Shown here: positions 37,468 through 48,833 of the stretch, one piece after another
Layout of the letters: each line of letters starts with the position of its first letter
Position numbering within the stretch: position 1 is the stretch's first letter
NCBI RefSeq assembly: GCF_019703515.2
Contig: NC_059372.1
Coordinates: 19,441,931 to 19,505,930 of the forward strand
Direction: 5' to 3'
DNA length: 64,000 nt
Origin: Myxocyprinus asiaticus
Taxonomy: Eukaryota; Chordata; Actinopteri; Cypriniformes; Catostomidae
Notes under the pieces: generated by a model
What the model was told of the DNA's origin: nothing
Database searches by the model: none
What the model saw: only the letters and a program-made list of their open reading frames with translations
Made by a program: the position numbers and the translations under genes

Positions 37468-38335
37468 CTAGTGCTGCAACTAACGATTATCTTGATAATC
37501 GATGAATCTAACGATTATTAGAACGATTATTCGACTATTCTGCGATTATTGCACCGATTTAATCATTAGCTCTTAATAGATTATTCAGCTTGTGCCCCGA
37601 CTTAAAAGTTGTATTAAACGTGCTTACTAACAATAGAGGACAAAAACATCTTTTAAAAATACCTCTAAATAACATTCACTGAATTAAAGAGAAAAAATAC
37701 TTTTTATTAAGTTTAATTCAGTAAAGAAATTCACTGCAAAAAAAATCCTATTGTTATCAAGTGTTTTTGTCTTGTTTTCCATTTAAAATGGTCTTAAAAT
37801 CCTTAAAACAAGATGTATTTAATTGAGAAGCAACAAATAAGATATTTAGACTTGCCATAAGAGAATGTATCTTAAATGTAAGTGTATTTTGTATATAAGT
37901 TTATTTTTCACTTGGTTATACTTCTGCGAGTGCAGTAAAGACAAAATATACTTATATTCAGGATCTAATCTCTAAAAGCAAGTCTAAACATCTTATATGC
38001 TGCTTCTCAGGTGAATGCATCTTTTTTAAGGATTTTTAGATATTTTAAAATATTTGTATTTTTAATATTACATTCAACATTCTCAGATAACAATTTTTTC
38101 TACTGCCTTATAGCTGCTAAAGAAAATGTACATTGTTTTAAAGGAGTTTTAGATATTTATATTGGAAAACAAGCCAAAACAAAAACATCAAAAACGTATT
38201 TTGTTGCAGTGTATAATGGGGCGAAGACTACCCTCTCTCACCTTTCTGTTCACTTCAATCCATCTTTAACTCGCAAAAAAAAAAAAACTCTCTTATTAAT
38301 AAAGCTGCGTATTGCCAATTTGGACACATGTCCAA
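37468..38335. mobile_element. hAT-like fragment starting TAGTGCTGCAACTAACGATT, with nested hairpin
   Basis: The left end and 'gattatc...ataatcgat' repeats fit a widespread fish hAT-like family. Interior 38248-38330 matches window positions 1-80. The right terminus is not clear. It is interrupted by the foldback element 37732-38211. Confidence 0.5.
37732..38211. mobile_element. 480-bp foldback (hairpin) MITE
   Basis: CACTGCAA and inverted TTGCAGTG form the tips. Both arms carry complementary blocks ('tttagacttgc' and 'gcaagtctaaa'; 'aaaacaagatgtattt' and 'aatgcatcttttttaagg'). A diverged copy lies at 61917-62280. No coding capacity. Confidence 0.7.
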
Positions 38336-38412
38336 ACATGGACACATGCAAGTATTATGACTGAACACTCTGCAATGCAGCCTACATCCACAATAAAAAC
38401 TCATTATGGTTG
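38336..38412 (+). repeat. 77-bp direct duplication, copy 1
   Basis: It differs from 39100-39176 at only three positions. It contains 'ctgaacactctgcaatgcag'. The intervening 687 bp is not repeated. Confidence 0.9.
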
Positions 38413-39099
38413 TGTATGTAACTCACAGGCGGAATCACAAGTTTCCCATGACTCTGCCTCTGAATAGGATTTACAGGGTCATGAAGGTCACTGAAGCCTT
38501 TCTATGACCCTTAGCATCTGAATTTGACCCTTTAGATGATCCTAGATGCATCTCACACATCTACTCTAACATTAACATTATACATCTGCTTTAAGATGTA
38601 TGAATCATCCTTTGCACATGGTGATCACATGAATGTAGCATTGTTTAATTATTTGTGAGAGCATATTGGAGAACTGACATGGGACTAAGGACTTGAAGTT
38701 GAAGCACGAAAGTGGTTTTATAGTGATCTGGTCTCTAATGAATGCTGTGGTTAGGGGAACGGGCTGATATTTTTGTCAAGGAAACCAGGGGAATTTAGGG
38801 AATGGAGAATTGTGCTGACCCTTAGCAGTTTAGCTGTAGTTCAGGCTTGTCTATCTCACGGCCCCAGAACGGAGCCGGCCCCCGGAGTCCACGTTCATCT
38901 GCATTAGAAAGACTGTACCCTCAAATACACGAACGAGTACAAACACTCTTACACGCATGTTCTCAAAGTCTCTCAAAGCCACACCCTTGTGTGGCCTGCT
39001 CATTAGTCGCTTTGAGGAAGCTTACTGAGGTGCAGTGTCTTGATTTAGCCAGTTAAATGAGGCTGTAGCCCCATAGGGACATATCTTTAATAGACTGGA
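38413..39099. other. Intronic sequence between the duplicated blocks, nothing recognised
   Basis: No terminal repeats, exon or SINE features seen. Confidence 0.35.
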
Positions 39100-39176
39100 A
39101 CATGGACACATGAAAGTATTATGACTGAACACTCTGCAATGCAGCCTACATCCACAATGAAAACTCATTATGGGTG
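39100..39176 (+). repeat. 77-bp direct duplication, copy 2
   Basis: The partner of 38336-38412 in the same orientation; sequence outside the 77 bp is unrelated on both sides. Confidence 0.9.
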
Positions 39177-39472
39177 GTATATTTGTTTCAGTTTGTGATT
39201 TGAAAGTAAAGGGTTGTCCTTTGAGATTTACAATATTGTTGCATTTAAAGCATTGCATCTTGACCTTGACACCCACTGATCAGTTTTTTCAGTTTTCAAG
39301 AATTTTAATAGTTGTTTGTGATTAAAATTAAGGATCAATAAATTGGTTAATCCATTAATACTGTAAGACCCATGTGGAGGACTCTAAATACTATGTGCGT
39401 GTAGCCCACTGTTCAACTGCAATTTAAATAAATATACTTATGGAGTAGGGATAGGAATCGTTAGGAATTCAA

Positions 39473-39700
39473 TAGGGATGCACCGATATGGAATTTCTAG
39501 GTGGATACCGATAATTCACAGCTCATTGTGGTTTGGTGGATATAACATGAACCATAAATGTGCCTATATTACAGATGAATGGCGATTTAAATGACGAACA
39601 AATGACAATTCACTTGGATAAATTGAAGGGTGCCCATTTAAATGAGTGTTTATGACTCGCTCACAGAGAGAGAATAACGAACTTCAAACAGCTGTAATAA
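39473..39700 (+). mobile_element. hAT-like left-end fragment (TAGGGATGCACCGATATGG)
   Basis: The terminus belongs to the TAGGGATGCACCGAT group seen at 646-1535. It could pair with the end at 42593 as one large composite, but the flanking 8-mers (GAATTCAA and ATAAAAAC) do not match. The right boundary given is approximate. Confidence 0.5.
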
Positions 39701-40121
39701 TGCCAAGTAGTAAAACCAAAATGAGGCTATAAACTGCATGTATTGAACATTAAACAACAAAACACACAATACAAACCCTATCTCTGTAAACATGGTATAA
39801 TATTTATGCCAGCACCTAGACTGCAGGTACAGTGGTGGTTTGTGTGATATGTGTGTGTGCACATTGTGCTCATGCACGTCTCATTCGCAGACGCTTATTA
39901 CAGAGCTTATCTGTTATAGTTCCACTTTTTATGAAATGAAACATAATTAATTTATTAAATGTGATCAAAACAATCATAATTAGGTAACATCCTACAGATT
40001 GAATTGTCATGAATCATAACATTAGAAAAGACTCAAATCTGTCACTCTGACAGTCACTCTTTAAGAATTATTTCAAGATCAATAGGCTGAGTTTGGACAT
40101 ATTTTAATTGCTATACTGTGC

Positions 40122-40539
40122 TAGGGGTGGGCGATATGACCAAAATCTTATCATGATATGAGTATTTTATATCAAGATAACTATATATTTCACAATATAG
40201 TACTTTTTTTTTTTTTTTTTGGGAAAATCAATAAAAATGGATTAATATATTGAATAACCATAGTGTACTGCCTATTTTTGAATAACCCAGTCAGTGAATT
40301 AAATACTTTCAAATACTTCCTCTTATTTAATTTTTTCTGTATTTGGAACTTGACAATAGTCGAAGTAAAAAATAAAAAATGGAAGAAAATAAAAAACATG
40401 GTTTTAAATCATTCTTACCATAATGCTCATTATGCCACATTTCAGTCTATGTTGTTGACCATTATTATTATTATAAAATTTCCTCAAGAAACTCAAGATC
40501 TCTCCCAAAGCAATGCAACAAAGATAATAATGCATAATT
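40122..40539 (+). mobile_element. hAT-like left-end fragment (TAGGGGTGGGCGATATGACC)
   Basis: A canonical terminus followed by 'atcttatcatgatatgag' subterminal repeats. It is interrupted at 40540 by another element, and host sequence probably resumes at about 41687. Confidence 0.55.
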
Positions 40540-41168
40540 CATGGCTCCAGACTGCGACTAAAATGGTCGCAAATGCAACAAAAAATAATTTATTGCAACA
40601 ATAATTTAACATCTAGTCGCCCTTGGTGACAGTCGGGTTGTGTGCGTTAATATGCAGTTTTGTCAGATATCATCTTGTGAGTTATTGAATGCATCTTTTG
40701 AGCGTGCGCTGTTTTTTTTTACCTGTTCTGTTGTGACGAGCTCGCTGCACCGCACGCAACAACAAACCCAGCGTGAGAGAGTCGTGAACAAATGACTCTT
40801 TTGAACCGAGTCTTTTTCATGAATCACCCGAATAGCACAGAGGGTTTGAACTCAGGAGCTCAGGTTAGCAGTTTGAATCAGATTCACTTTCTCAGCGAAT
40901 CAGCCTTCTTCAGTGTCCTCACATCTGGGATTGCAGACATTTCAAAATAAGAGTCCCTAGTGTATTTCGGGCTTCTTTATAATTAAAAGTCCTGTATTGT
41001 GTAACACTTTTTTTCTTCTTCGGTTAATTATTGATTGGGATTGGAATAGCATAATAAACTGCATCTGGAATTACAAATGATTAGATATCTGGAAACTGCA
41101 TCTGGAATTACTTTCAGTTTGCACTATTGTAGTCTCTGTAAAGACTAAGTCATTATTTAAAAAGTAAA

Positions 41169-41240
<72 letters not shown>

Positions 41241-41678
41241 TCAAGCTTTTGACACTTAGGATAATTGAGGAACTTGTACAGAACTATTACACAAGGTGCA
41301 AACATTCACTGATGCTCAAGAAGACAACACACTGCTATATGCATACTATACTTTATGTAATTATCTGTAATGTAGATTCTGAAGAACAGTACTAAATAAA
41401 AACATCTTTTATCTCTTATATTTGTATAAATTATGAATGGGGTGTGAACATTTGAGACAAAAGAGAATGCAAATGATCTTCTCAACAATATATTCTGTTT
41501 ATTAAACCTCAGATTAATGGGTTATCAGCTGTCTTCCTTCGGCTTTCTATCTTGTTTCTGAACAGCAATCTAAATTGATCAATTCTGTGATTTGGCAACT
41601 AAAAACAGCCATTTGGCTCCTTAATGTTTCAGTTCAGAAGCCAATGGCTCCTACGTCTTTTTTTTAGTCTGGAGCCCT
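40540..41678. mobile_element. hAT-like element with 8-bp duplication, 1.14 kb
   Basis: GCATAATT (40532-40539) and GCATAAGT (41679-41686) match at 7 of 8. The termini 'ggctccagactgcgacta' and inverted 'gggctccagactaaaa' pair. The start reads 'aaaatggtcgcaaatgca', a recognised fish hAT family start. It contains a pure (TA)n tract and no transposase. Confidence 0.82.
41175..41236. repeat. (TA)31 microsatellite
   Basis: An uninterrupted TA tract inside the 40540-41678 element. Confidence 0.97.
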
Positions 41679-42479
41679 GCATAAGTAAAACAAATTCCAA
41701 CGAAAATACATAATGTTGGATGTTTTCTGCAAGAAGTTTGTGTTATCGTTGGATTTTTTTTTACTTGTGCATTATTTTCTTTGTTGCATTGCATTAAATA
41801 AATAAACACTTGCAAAAAAGATTATGACCAAATTAATGTGGAGCACATCTTTTGGCTTTCATACATTCTTTTTCTTGCTTCATTTGAGAGGTAAAACAAA
41901 TTGCTTGTATTACGAGTTTGCAGATTAATTTTTTCTGCTCTGTGTTGGCTTTCGTGAACCTACCCCACAGATGTCGCACCTGTTTTAATAACAAGCTCTT
42001 CTCCATTTTCATGACTTGTTTGGGAGTCTTCCAGTTCTGTGGAGATGTTTTTCTCCAATCAGGGTTTTTCCTGGGTCAAAAATGTTTGAGTGATGTGAGT
42101 GATCACGCTCTGCGCTCTCCTGTCTGTGGAGTACAAATATCGGTAAGCCTGCTGGACTTGCGCACACTTCCGTGCTCCAGAGATAGTGTGCGTGACATGC
42201 ACAAGAAACACGGATGCGCATGTCAGATGAGAAGCATATTAAGCGCTTATGAAGCACCAAACGTGTTTGACGAATTTGCTTGGCTGACCGCGATTTTTTT
42301 GTTTTTTGTTTTTTTTCACTTAGACTGGAATTACTGTTAATTTTGCTGCAGCATTATCCAGTAGACTAGTTAACAGTAAAGTTTTTCTTAATAGTTTGTA
42401 CATTTATAATGAAATAATATGTAGTTAAAGATTTGCGTTTCTTTACATATAATTAGCATCACTCAGTGAGGTATAGATA

Positions 42480-42593
42480 TTATAAGTGATTATGAAAAAA
42501 ACAACACTGGTATCTGATCAGTATCGGCCGATACTGAGATTTCAGATATCGGAATCAGATCGGAAGAGAAAAAGTGGTATCGGTGCATCCCTA
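42480..42593 (-). mobile_element. hAT-like end fragment, inverted relative to 646-1535
   Basis: It closely matches the reverse complement of the left end of 646-1535 through TATCGGCCGATACTGAGATT, 'cggaatcagatcggaagag' and GTGCATCCCTA. The opposite half of that family is absent nearby, so this is a partial copy. Confidence 0.75.
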
Positions 42594-43798
42594 ATAAAAA
42601 CTCTGTCCATATTTCTTAAATTCTCTCAGTCTCACGTGAAGCCCTGCCCACTGATAGATAAGCCCACGCTGCACACATGTAAATGTACATATCGCGATAT
42701 ACATGAAGAGCAAAATCAAAATTTTATGGAAGTTTTAGACTGTCACTGAGTGTAGGATTGGATAATGCAAGCTTTACTTTGTATTGTAATTTGATATTTA
42801 CTTAATATGAAATACTATATTATACTTTATTTACTTAAGATTATTTAAGATTTAATATTATAATGAAATGAATAAGTAAATCAGTGAATTGTGTGAATAT
42901 TTACAGATTTCATCCTTTGTCATCCAATAATTCTGCTCCTTACTTTAGTTCAAATCATCGCTTTACCACTATCAAATCCTTGACCTACAGCACAGACTAA
43001 CAAACAGAATCAGGATCGATTCCTATAACAGCTGCACCCATTTTATGTTTAAGTGCTGTAGACTCTCCTTCATGAACACACTTCACGAGAGTGGTTTTAA
43101 ATGAGAATCAGCAGGCATTTGCTTTGCTCATTAGGTGGCAGGTGGTTTGCATGTGGGGCAGAGGTGGTTGTGGTAGTAGGCATGTATTGAATAAGCTAAC
43201 AGGAAGTGATGTCGGCAACAGACACCCTATCTTACAAAACTTACCACAGTAGTAAGCTGTGCACATGCTGCTCACTGCACATGTTGTGGTCTAGTTGCAA
43301 GGGGGAAAATGAGCAGCAATTTAGCCCTTTTTGGCCAAAGTTGTGTTTGACCATGAGTGTGCTTGTATGTGCTGAGGGTCCAAAAGTAACTGCCACACCT
43401 GCCAATGGCAATGGAATTGAGAAAATGTACAGCCCATACATTTTTTGAATGCATTTTAAATCAAAAAATATATTTTGGTGCTATAATAATAAGCAGAATG
43501 TTTGTCTCAGTCACCAAACACTTTCATGGCACCTTTTTCTTCTCTCCATGCAATAAACTGTACGTCTATGGAAGCACAACACTTCCTTCATTATTAGACA
43601 ATCATTTCACTCAGAGTGAGTCAGACTATCATTCTTGCAATGTTGTTTTATAAAATATTGTAATCTTGATATACTATTAGCCTCCCAGGTAGGGACATGC
43701 AAGGTAATTACAGCAGTGTTCTTCGTGCATTCCAAACAATACCGGAATTGCAGTCAACAGTCTAGCCAATGTTATACATGTACAGGTAGCTAAAGCCA
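42594..43798. other. Intronic sequence, nothing recognised
   Basis: AT-rich; no exon or inverted termini found. Confidence 0.4.
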
Positions 43799-44891
43799 AG
43801 TGTACAATACACGACTTGTGGTCGGCAACCTGCGACTCAATCCTGTTTTTTGTTGTGCTGGTGCGAGCTCTACAGGACTGTAGTATATCAACTACACGAC
43901 TATTTGTCTCCGACTGAGACCATGTGTACACTGGTATTAAGATGTGTTTTGGGTGATCCGATCACAAATGTACAAGCAAGACATCACTGTTAAACCTGGT
44001 CATCTCTTTTGACTACTTGTGTTTGGATTTTGAGGAGAGAATCATACATTAGTTTCGAGGATATACATCAGTTATTACGTCGTTGTATTACTAAATCATA
44101 ATAAAGTGCAAAAATGTAAATGAAGAGAAAGCTCTAAAAATGGTTCAGTACCTGTAATTGAGCTTTTAATGTGAGTGATTCTCAAATCTGTCCCTATTGT
44201 GCATGTTCATGCATTCGCTTTTTAAAAATGTCCTTATTTTCCTTTTAAATCCACACATAACCAGTGAAAAACCGGCCGTTACGGCTACCTTTAGTGTAGT
44301 CTCATTTCAAAAGGATCACCCAAAATGCATCTTAAAATTTAGATTACAAAATTCATTCACAAACTCACACAGTTTATTCTTAATAACATGTCAACAAAAA
44401 TGAAAGAATGGCTCAAAAACAGCTGATAATAATAAAAACCGAGAGTAGGAGGTTTTATTTTATTTTGTTATTATTTTTGCCTCCTCCTACCCAATACATC
44501 AACTCTTTCAACAAACATGAAAGAAAGGCTCATGCCCATTTTGCTATTTGCAAAAGGATAAATGTAAGAAAAAACAGCTGAAAATACTAAAGACAGTGGG
44601 TAGGGAGATGTGGCTGAGGTTTCATTTTATTTCCTAATTATTTTTTGTCTTCTGCTTCCTAATATCTTGCTCTCCCCTATACTTAACTGGCTGTGACTCA
44701 TTGTGGTTCTCTCGCTCGTCAGGAAAGTTAGCACACCTGATGACAAGACGTCTAGATATCAAGCGGTTTTGAAAACTCTCGTAGCGTCTGCGACTAGTCT
44801 CTGCCTATGGCAGGAGTGCGCACATTCTGTTCGCCAGTCGCCGACTCAAAACATCAAAGGAGATGAGCTTGAGTCATGTAGTGTACACTAG
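43799..44891. mobile_element. Candidate TIR element, about 1.1 kb
   Basis: The left 'agtgtacaatacacgact' and inverted right 'tagtgtacactacatgact' are similar, and 'gtcggcaacctgcgactc' at the left mirrors 'cgccagtcgccgactc' at the right. No duplication is evident and no coding frame was recognised. Confidence 0.4.
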
Positions 44892-44940
44892 ATCATGGTC
44901 TCTTCACATTTGAGTGGGACATTTGGCATTTCTAACAGTT

Positions 44941-45570
44941 GTAGTGTCAGGAGTGTTTATCATCTTACTCTTGTAGGCTTTTTTAATAAAAATTTGTATT
45001 TATAAATTTGTATTCAGTAATTGTAATCAAAGGTTTATATGTATGGTTAAGAAGGAGACATTTAGGATCTAAAAGTCTAATTTGAGTTTTAAAAGCAACC
45101 TGAATGTGTGCGGTTTCAAGAGAGCAAACATCTGTTGTACTTAATTTATTCTGTTCTTTATTTCTTTAATATTATTTTCTTATATATTTACTCATGTCTC
45201 ATTAATTTTATATATTAATTTTTACTTATTTTATATTGTTTCTTGCTCTTGCTATGCATTATTTCTGTTCAATCTAATGTTATGTGCTGTATTGTCTTCA
45301 CAAGTTCGAGATATGGAATTGTCTGTATTTCAAGGTCTTTAACGTCAAAAGAACGATGTTGTGACGCAGTAATTTTCCATTGTCTTTGATTTGTATAATA
45401 ACGCTTGTTGAATTTGTGCTGGGTAGACAAGTCGGACTAAGCATTGAGAAACACGCAACTAAGGTTGGTTAATAAAATCTCTTCATTTTTACCATCAGTT
45501 CGTCCCCTGCCTTCTGTTTTATTGCCCTGCTGCCTATGCCTAGCTGTTGCGCTGGTAGAAGAGTGAACAT
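44941..45570 (+). mobile_element. Possible solo LTR
   Basis: It starts TGTAGTGTCAGG and ends AGAGTGAACA, with an AATAAA signal at about 45471 and a GC-richer U5-like tail including 'cagttcgtcccctgcc'. This layout fits a solo LTR, but the flanking bases (ACAGT and TAACA) do not form a duplication and no internal retroelement sequence is near. Speculative. Confidence 0.25.
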
Positions 45571-46960
45571 AACAAGCTGTTAATATTGAATGGTTTTGGA
45601 TTTCAGACAGAACTCTGATATTTGGATATCTTCTGATGGTGAGAGAGGATTAGTGGTAGAGTGGGTCAAACATAATACATGCATTATGTTCAAGGTCCTA
45701 ATAAATTTACCAGCCAATTGGCCAGTAACACCATTTTATTTATACTCGCCAAAGCCAAAGTTGACTGCATTTGTTGCTTGTTGAGTGTTAATTTTGGACT
45801 TGGAATAAGACGAGCATGGTGGAGTATCTTGGGATCCAAACACATCCACTAACTGTTTTTATTTTCAGTAACCAGCACAAATGAAACACGAAGCTTGTCA
45901 CCTATTTACAATTAAATCAAATCCAATTCAACCCCCACCCCCTTACACATTCACCCTTTCCTCAGTTGGTTATACAATACAAATATACACCTTGATGCAC
46001 AAAAAAAGGCTTAGAATTAGAATTGCCAACATAGTATGCATTACGTCTATATGCATTAAAGTCCTTCTTTTTTGCTGAACTTTTCCCCACATTTCTATTG
46101 TGGAAGCCTTAGCTTTATGAAATCTGACTGCTTGCTCCTTTGAAACACTCACAAATATCTTATGGGCCTGCATGTGTGCATCAACAAATAACAACCTCGA
46201 TCATTTTGTTAATTCGAAAGTAATGAAGCAATGAAGGCCTATTGCCAAACACCACACCATATGGTTAAAGTATGGATTTAAAGTGGGCTGAGGCTATGTG
46301 TGTATGTGGGTGTTCTCATATCCATGTTTTATTCCACTCATACCATCTGCTTAGTTGGGTCCTTTAAGTCTGTTAATATGTGCACCGGCTTGTCACATTG
46401 TCTTAGAGCTGATTCTCTGGGTTAACCTCTACAGCCTGTGACATGCGTCAGAAGCTAAATTTGGCCCAATTGTGGCCGTAGTCAAATATGCAGCAGTATA
46501 TTCCTGCCTACAGGACACTTGTTCTTCTGGCACTCTGTTATTATGAGTATTTCTGAACGGCTGTTAAACAGCTGTGTGAGGGTTTTTATAAAGGGTCCTC
46601 TTAAATCAGTGGACACTGTATACACAGAGCCTTGTTGAGTCTTTTCATTGAGGGGAACAGACATTTAAGGCTTTAGTTTGGCCTAGCACTGGAAAGTCTG
46701 ATTCATTTTAAGGAATCAGTTCGTTCTTCAGACAGTTCTTTCAAAAAACCTGTTAAAAAAATTATTCATCAATTTGTTGAAGCTCTTACTCAAAAGAGTT
46801 TCCAGAATGCCCTGCGAGGCATTTCAAAACAAATTTGTTGTAAAATATATAAATACAGTTTTTTATCACTATCACATATTGATATCAACTTAACTAATTT
46901 CCAATTAGATTATATAGATTGTGTCAAATGTAGTTTATGGCTCCTGACAGTTTAACTACC
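45571..46960. other. Intronic sequence, nothing recognised
   Basis: No exon or repeat could be supported. Confidence 0.35.
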
Positions 46961-47760
46961 AGAGTTCTCCCTTAAAGGGTGTACACACTGACCGTAGTTA
47001 AATTGCTGGAGTTGCTCATATCCATTTCTCCTGGACTGCTATATCCAACTGTTTAAGGAGTGGATCGCTTGAGCAATACCATTGGTGGTAGCACAACTTC
47101 GTTGTATTGCCAACAGTCACTGTTGCTCATGTCGCCTTAAATTGGCAACTGTAATTGAAAATTAAAGACTTTCGTGTCACTGAAAATCGCTGTGGGAACA
47201 CCTCTTTAGGTTTGAATGATTTACAAACACTTTGTTCTGAATCAAGAAAAATAAAAAGATCATGTCATATGTTGTGGTGTTTATCCACAGTTTTCCTGAC
47301 AAATCAGTGGGTGCTGCCATGATGATTCTAATTGCCGCTGGACTGTTTTCTGGTTCTGGTCTTCATAAGAAGCAATGTAAAAACTACTAATGCGAGCATT
47401 CCAGATGGAGTGCAACAATCATTTTAAGTGTTAGTTGGTGGAAGAATAAGTTCAGGCTCAACTTGTGCAGTTGTTGGCTGTCTTAACTCGAATTAGATAA
47501 TGATATCAACGTAACTAACCTCGGTCAATCGCTTTACGTCATCCACCCACTCCTTAAACTTTGGCAGGTGAGGCACTGTCAAAAAATTGCTTCATCGCGA
47601 CTCTCTACAGGCACAATCGAGCCACATGGTTTAGCTATTTTTACAGCTTAGCTATTTTTATAACTTAATACCAAAGTTCTCCCTTAAGGGGCCTTCACAC
47701 TTACAGCGATTTAATCACTGGTTGCCGCCAAGTCACTTTATTGTATATAAAATTACAAAG
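46961..47760. repeat. Fragments of the 'gctcatgtcgcc' repeat family
   Basis: 47095-47195 ('actgttgctcatgtcgcctt', 'cgtgtcactg') resembles 1560-1640. 'agttctcccttaa' occurs at both 46960 and 47672, followed by 'gggtgtacacactgac' and 'gggccttcacactt' respectively, suggesting two starts of the same repeat. Confidence 0.5.
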
Positions 47761-48354
47761 AACTGTTTCGAAAGAAGATTAGTTTGTAAATCGGACATCA
47801 GGTCACAGCAGGAGACAGAGGAGAAAATCACCTCAGCAACTGATTAAATGATGCAGAATGAGAACTGTTAGCTGTTCCACTCTACAGCAATGGGGAGTTA
47901 TGTACTGCATGGGCTGGATTATGAAAAATCATCAGGCAAGTTATTTAATTTCTGTCTTCCCTGGAACCATTCTGCTCATTTTAGAGTCCGCAGAAGTCTG
48001 AAGCCTAGCAACCTGAGAAAAACACACAGCACTCCTGCGGTGGGGTATTCAGCACCCTCTTAGCTGGGTTCTTTGTTTTTGCCCTCACTTTCTAGTGTGT
48101 GTTCTCATTGAACTTCCTCTCTTGTGCTCATGGGGTTTTCCGGTTACCCTGGGGCCCGATAGACCAGGAAGCCTCACAAGTTTATCATTTCCTCTGTTAC
48201 TGGCTCTGCCTGAGCCATGCGAGCGATAAACACAATCTCAGACACACACACAGATCTTGACAGGCTTGGAGGGTAAATTCATGTGCTGACACACTGACAC
48301 AGATAATGCTTTGGATGTTGACCAGATATTTGTTGAAACATAAACACCAGAGAA
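47761..48354. other. Intronic sequence, nothing recognised
   Basis: No exon or repeat identified. Confidence 0.35.
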
Positions 48355-48358
48355 TTAA

Positions 48359-48494
48359 AGGTATAGATCACCCAAAAATGAAAATTCTAATTCTAATAAA
48401 CATCTCTTGAGTTCCATGCAAGAAAGAAAGTCATAAGGGTTTGGTTTGACAAGTAAATTATGGAATAATTCAAATTTTGGGGGGAGCTATCCCT
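48359..48494. mobile_element. 136-bp TTAA-flanked MITE
   Basis: AGGTATAGATCACCC and inverted AGGGATAGCTCCCCC termini are flanked by TTAA (48355-48358 and 48495-48498). It is an internally deleted relative of 58815-59441, sharing 'cacccaaaaatgaaaattct'. Confidence 0.75.
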
Positions 48495-48833
48495 TTAAAC
48501 TATGACAGTGTGATTGTGTGCCTGTTCAGTATGAAGTGTGGAGTCTGTGTTTTGAGTTCTGAAGGGAACTGGCCGGTTCTGGCCAGTTGGCCCTGGCCTT
48601 CATCCAATCAGCACATTCCACCCCATGAATACACTGCGACCACTTTTGGCAGGCCACACTGGGTGGGGTAATGCTCATATCCTGTGCACTGACCCTTACA
48701 CACACACACTTGTATGAGACATCATAGCCGTCACAATGGACTAAAGTTATTTCACCTTTTATCTCTCGTTTACGTCAACCAATTAGCTATGTGTTGGAGC
48801 ATACCCTTCACATGATTCTTTAGTGTTTGAGAC

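Noticed and set aside
39473..42593. One 3.1-kb hAT with TAGGGATGCACCGAT at both ends
   Set aside because: The termini are from the same group, but the flanking 8-mers differ and the right end belongs to the 646-1535 subfamily, so two separate fragments are more likely.
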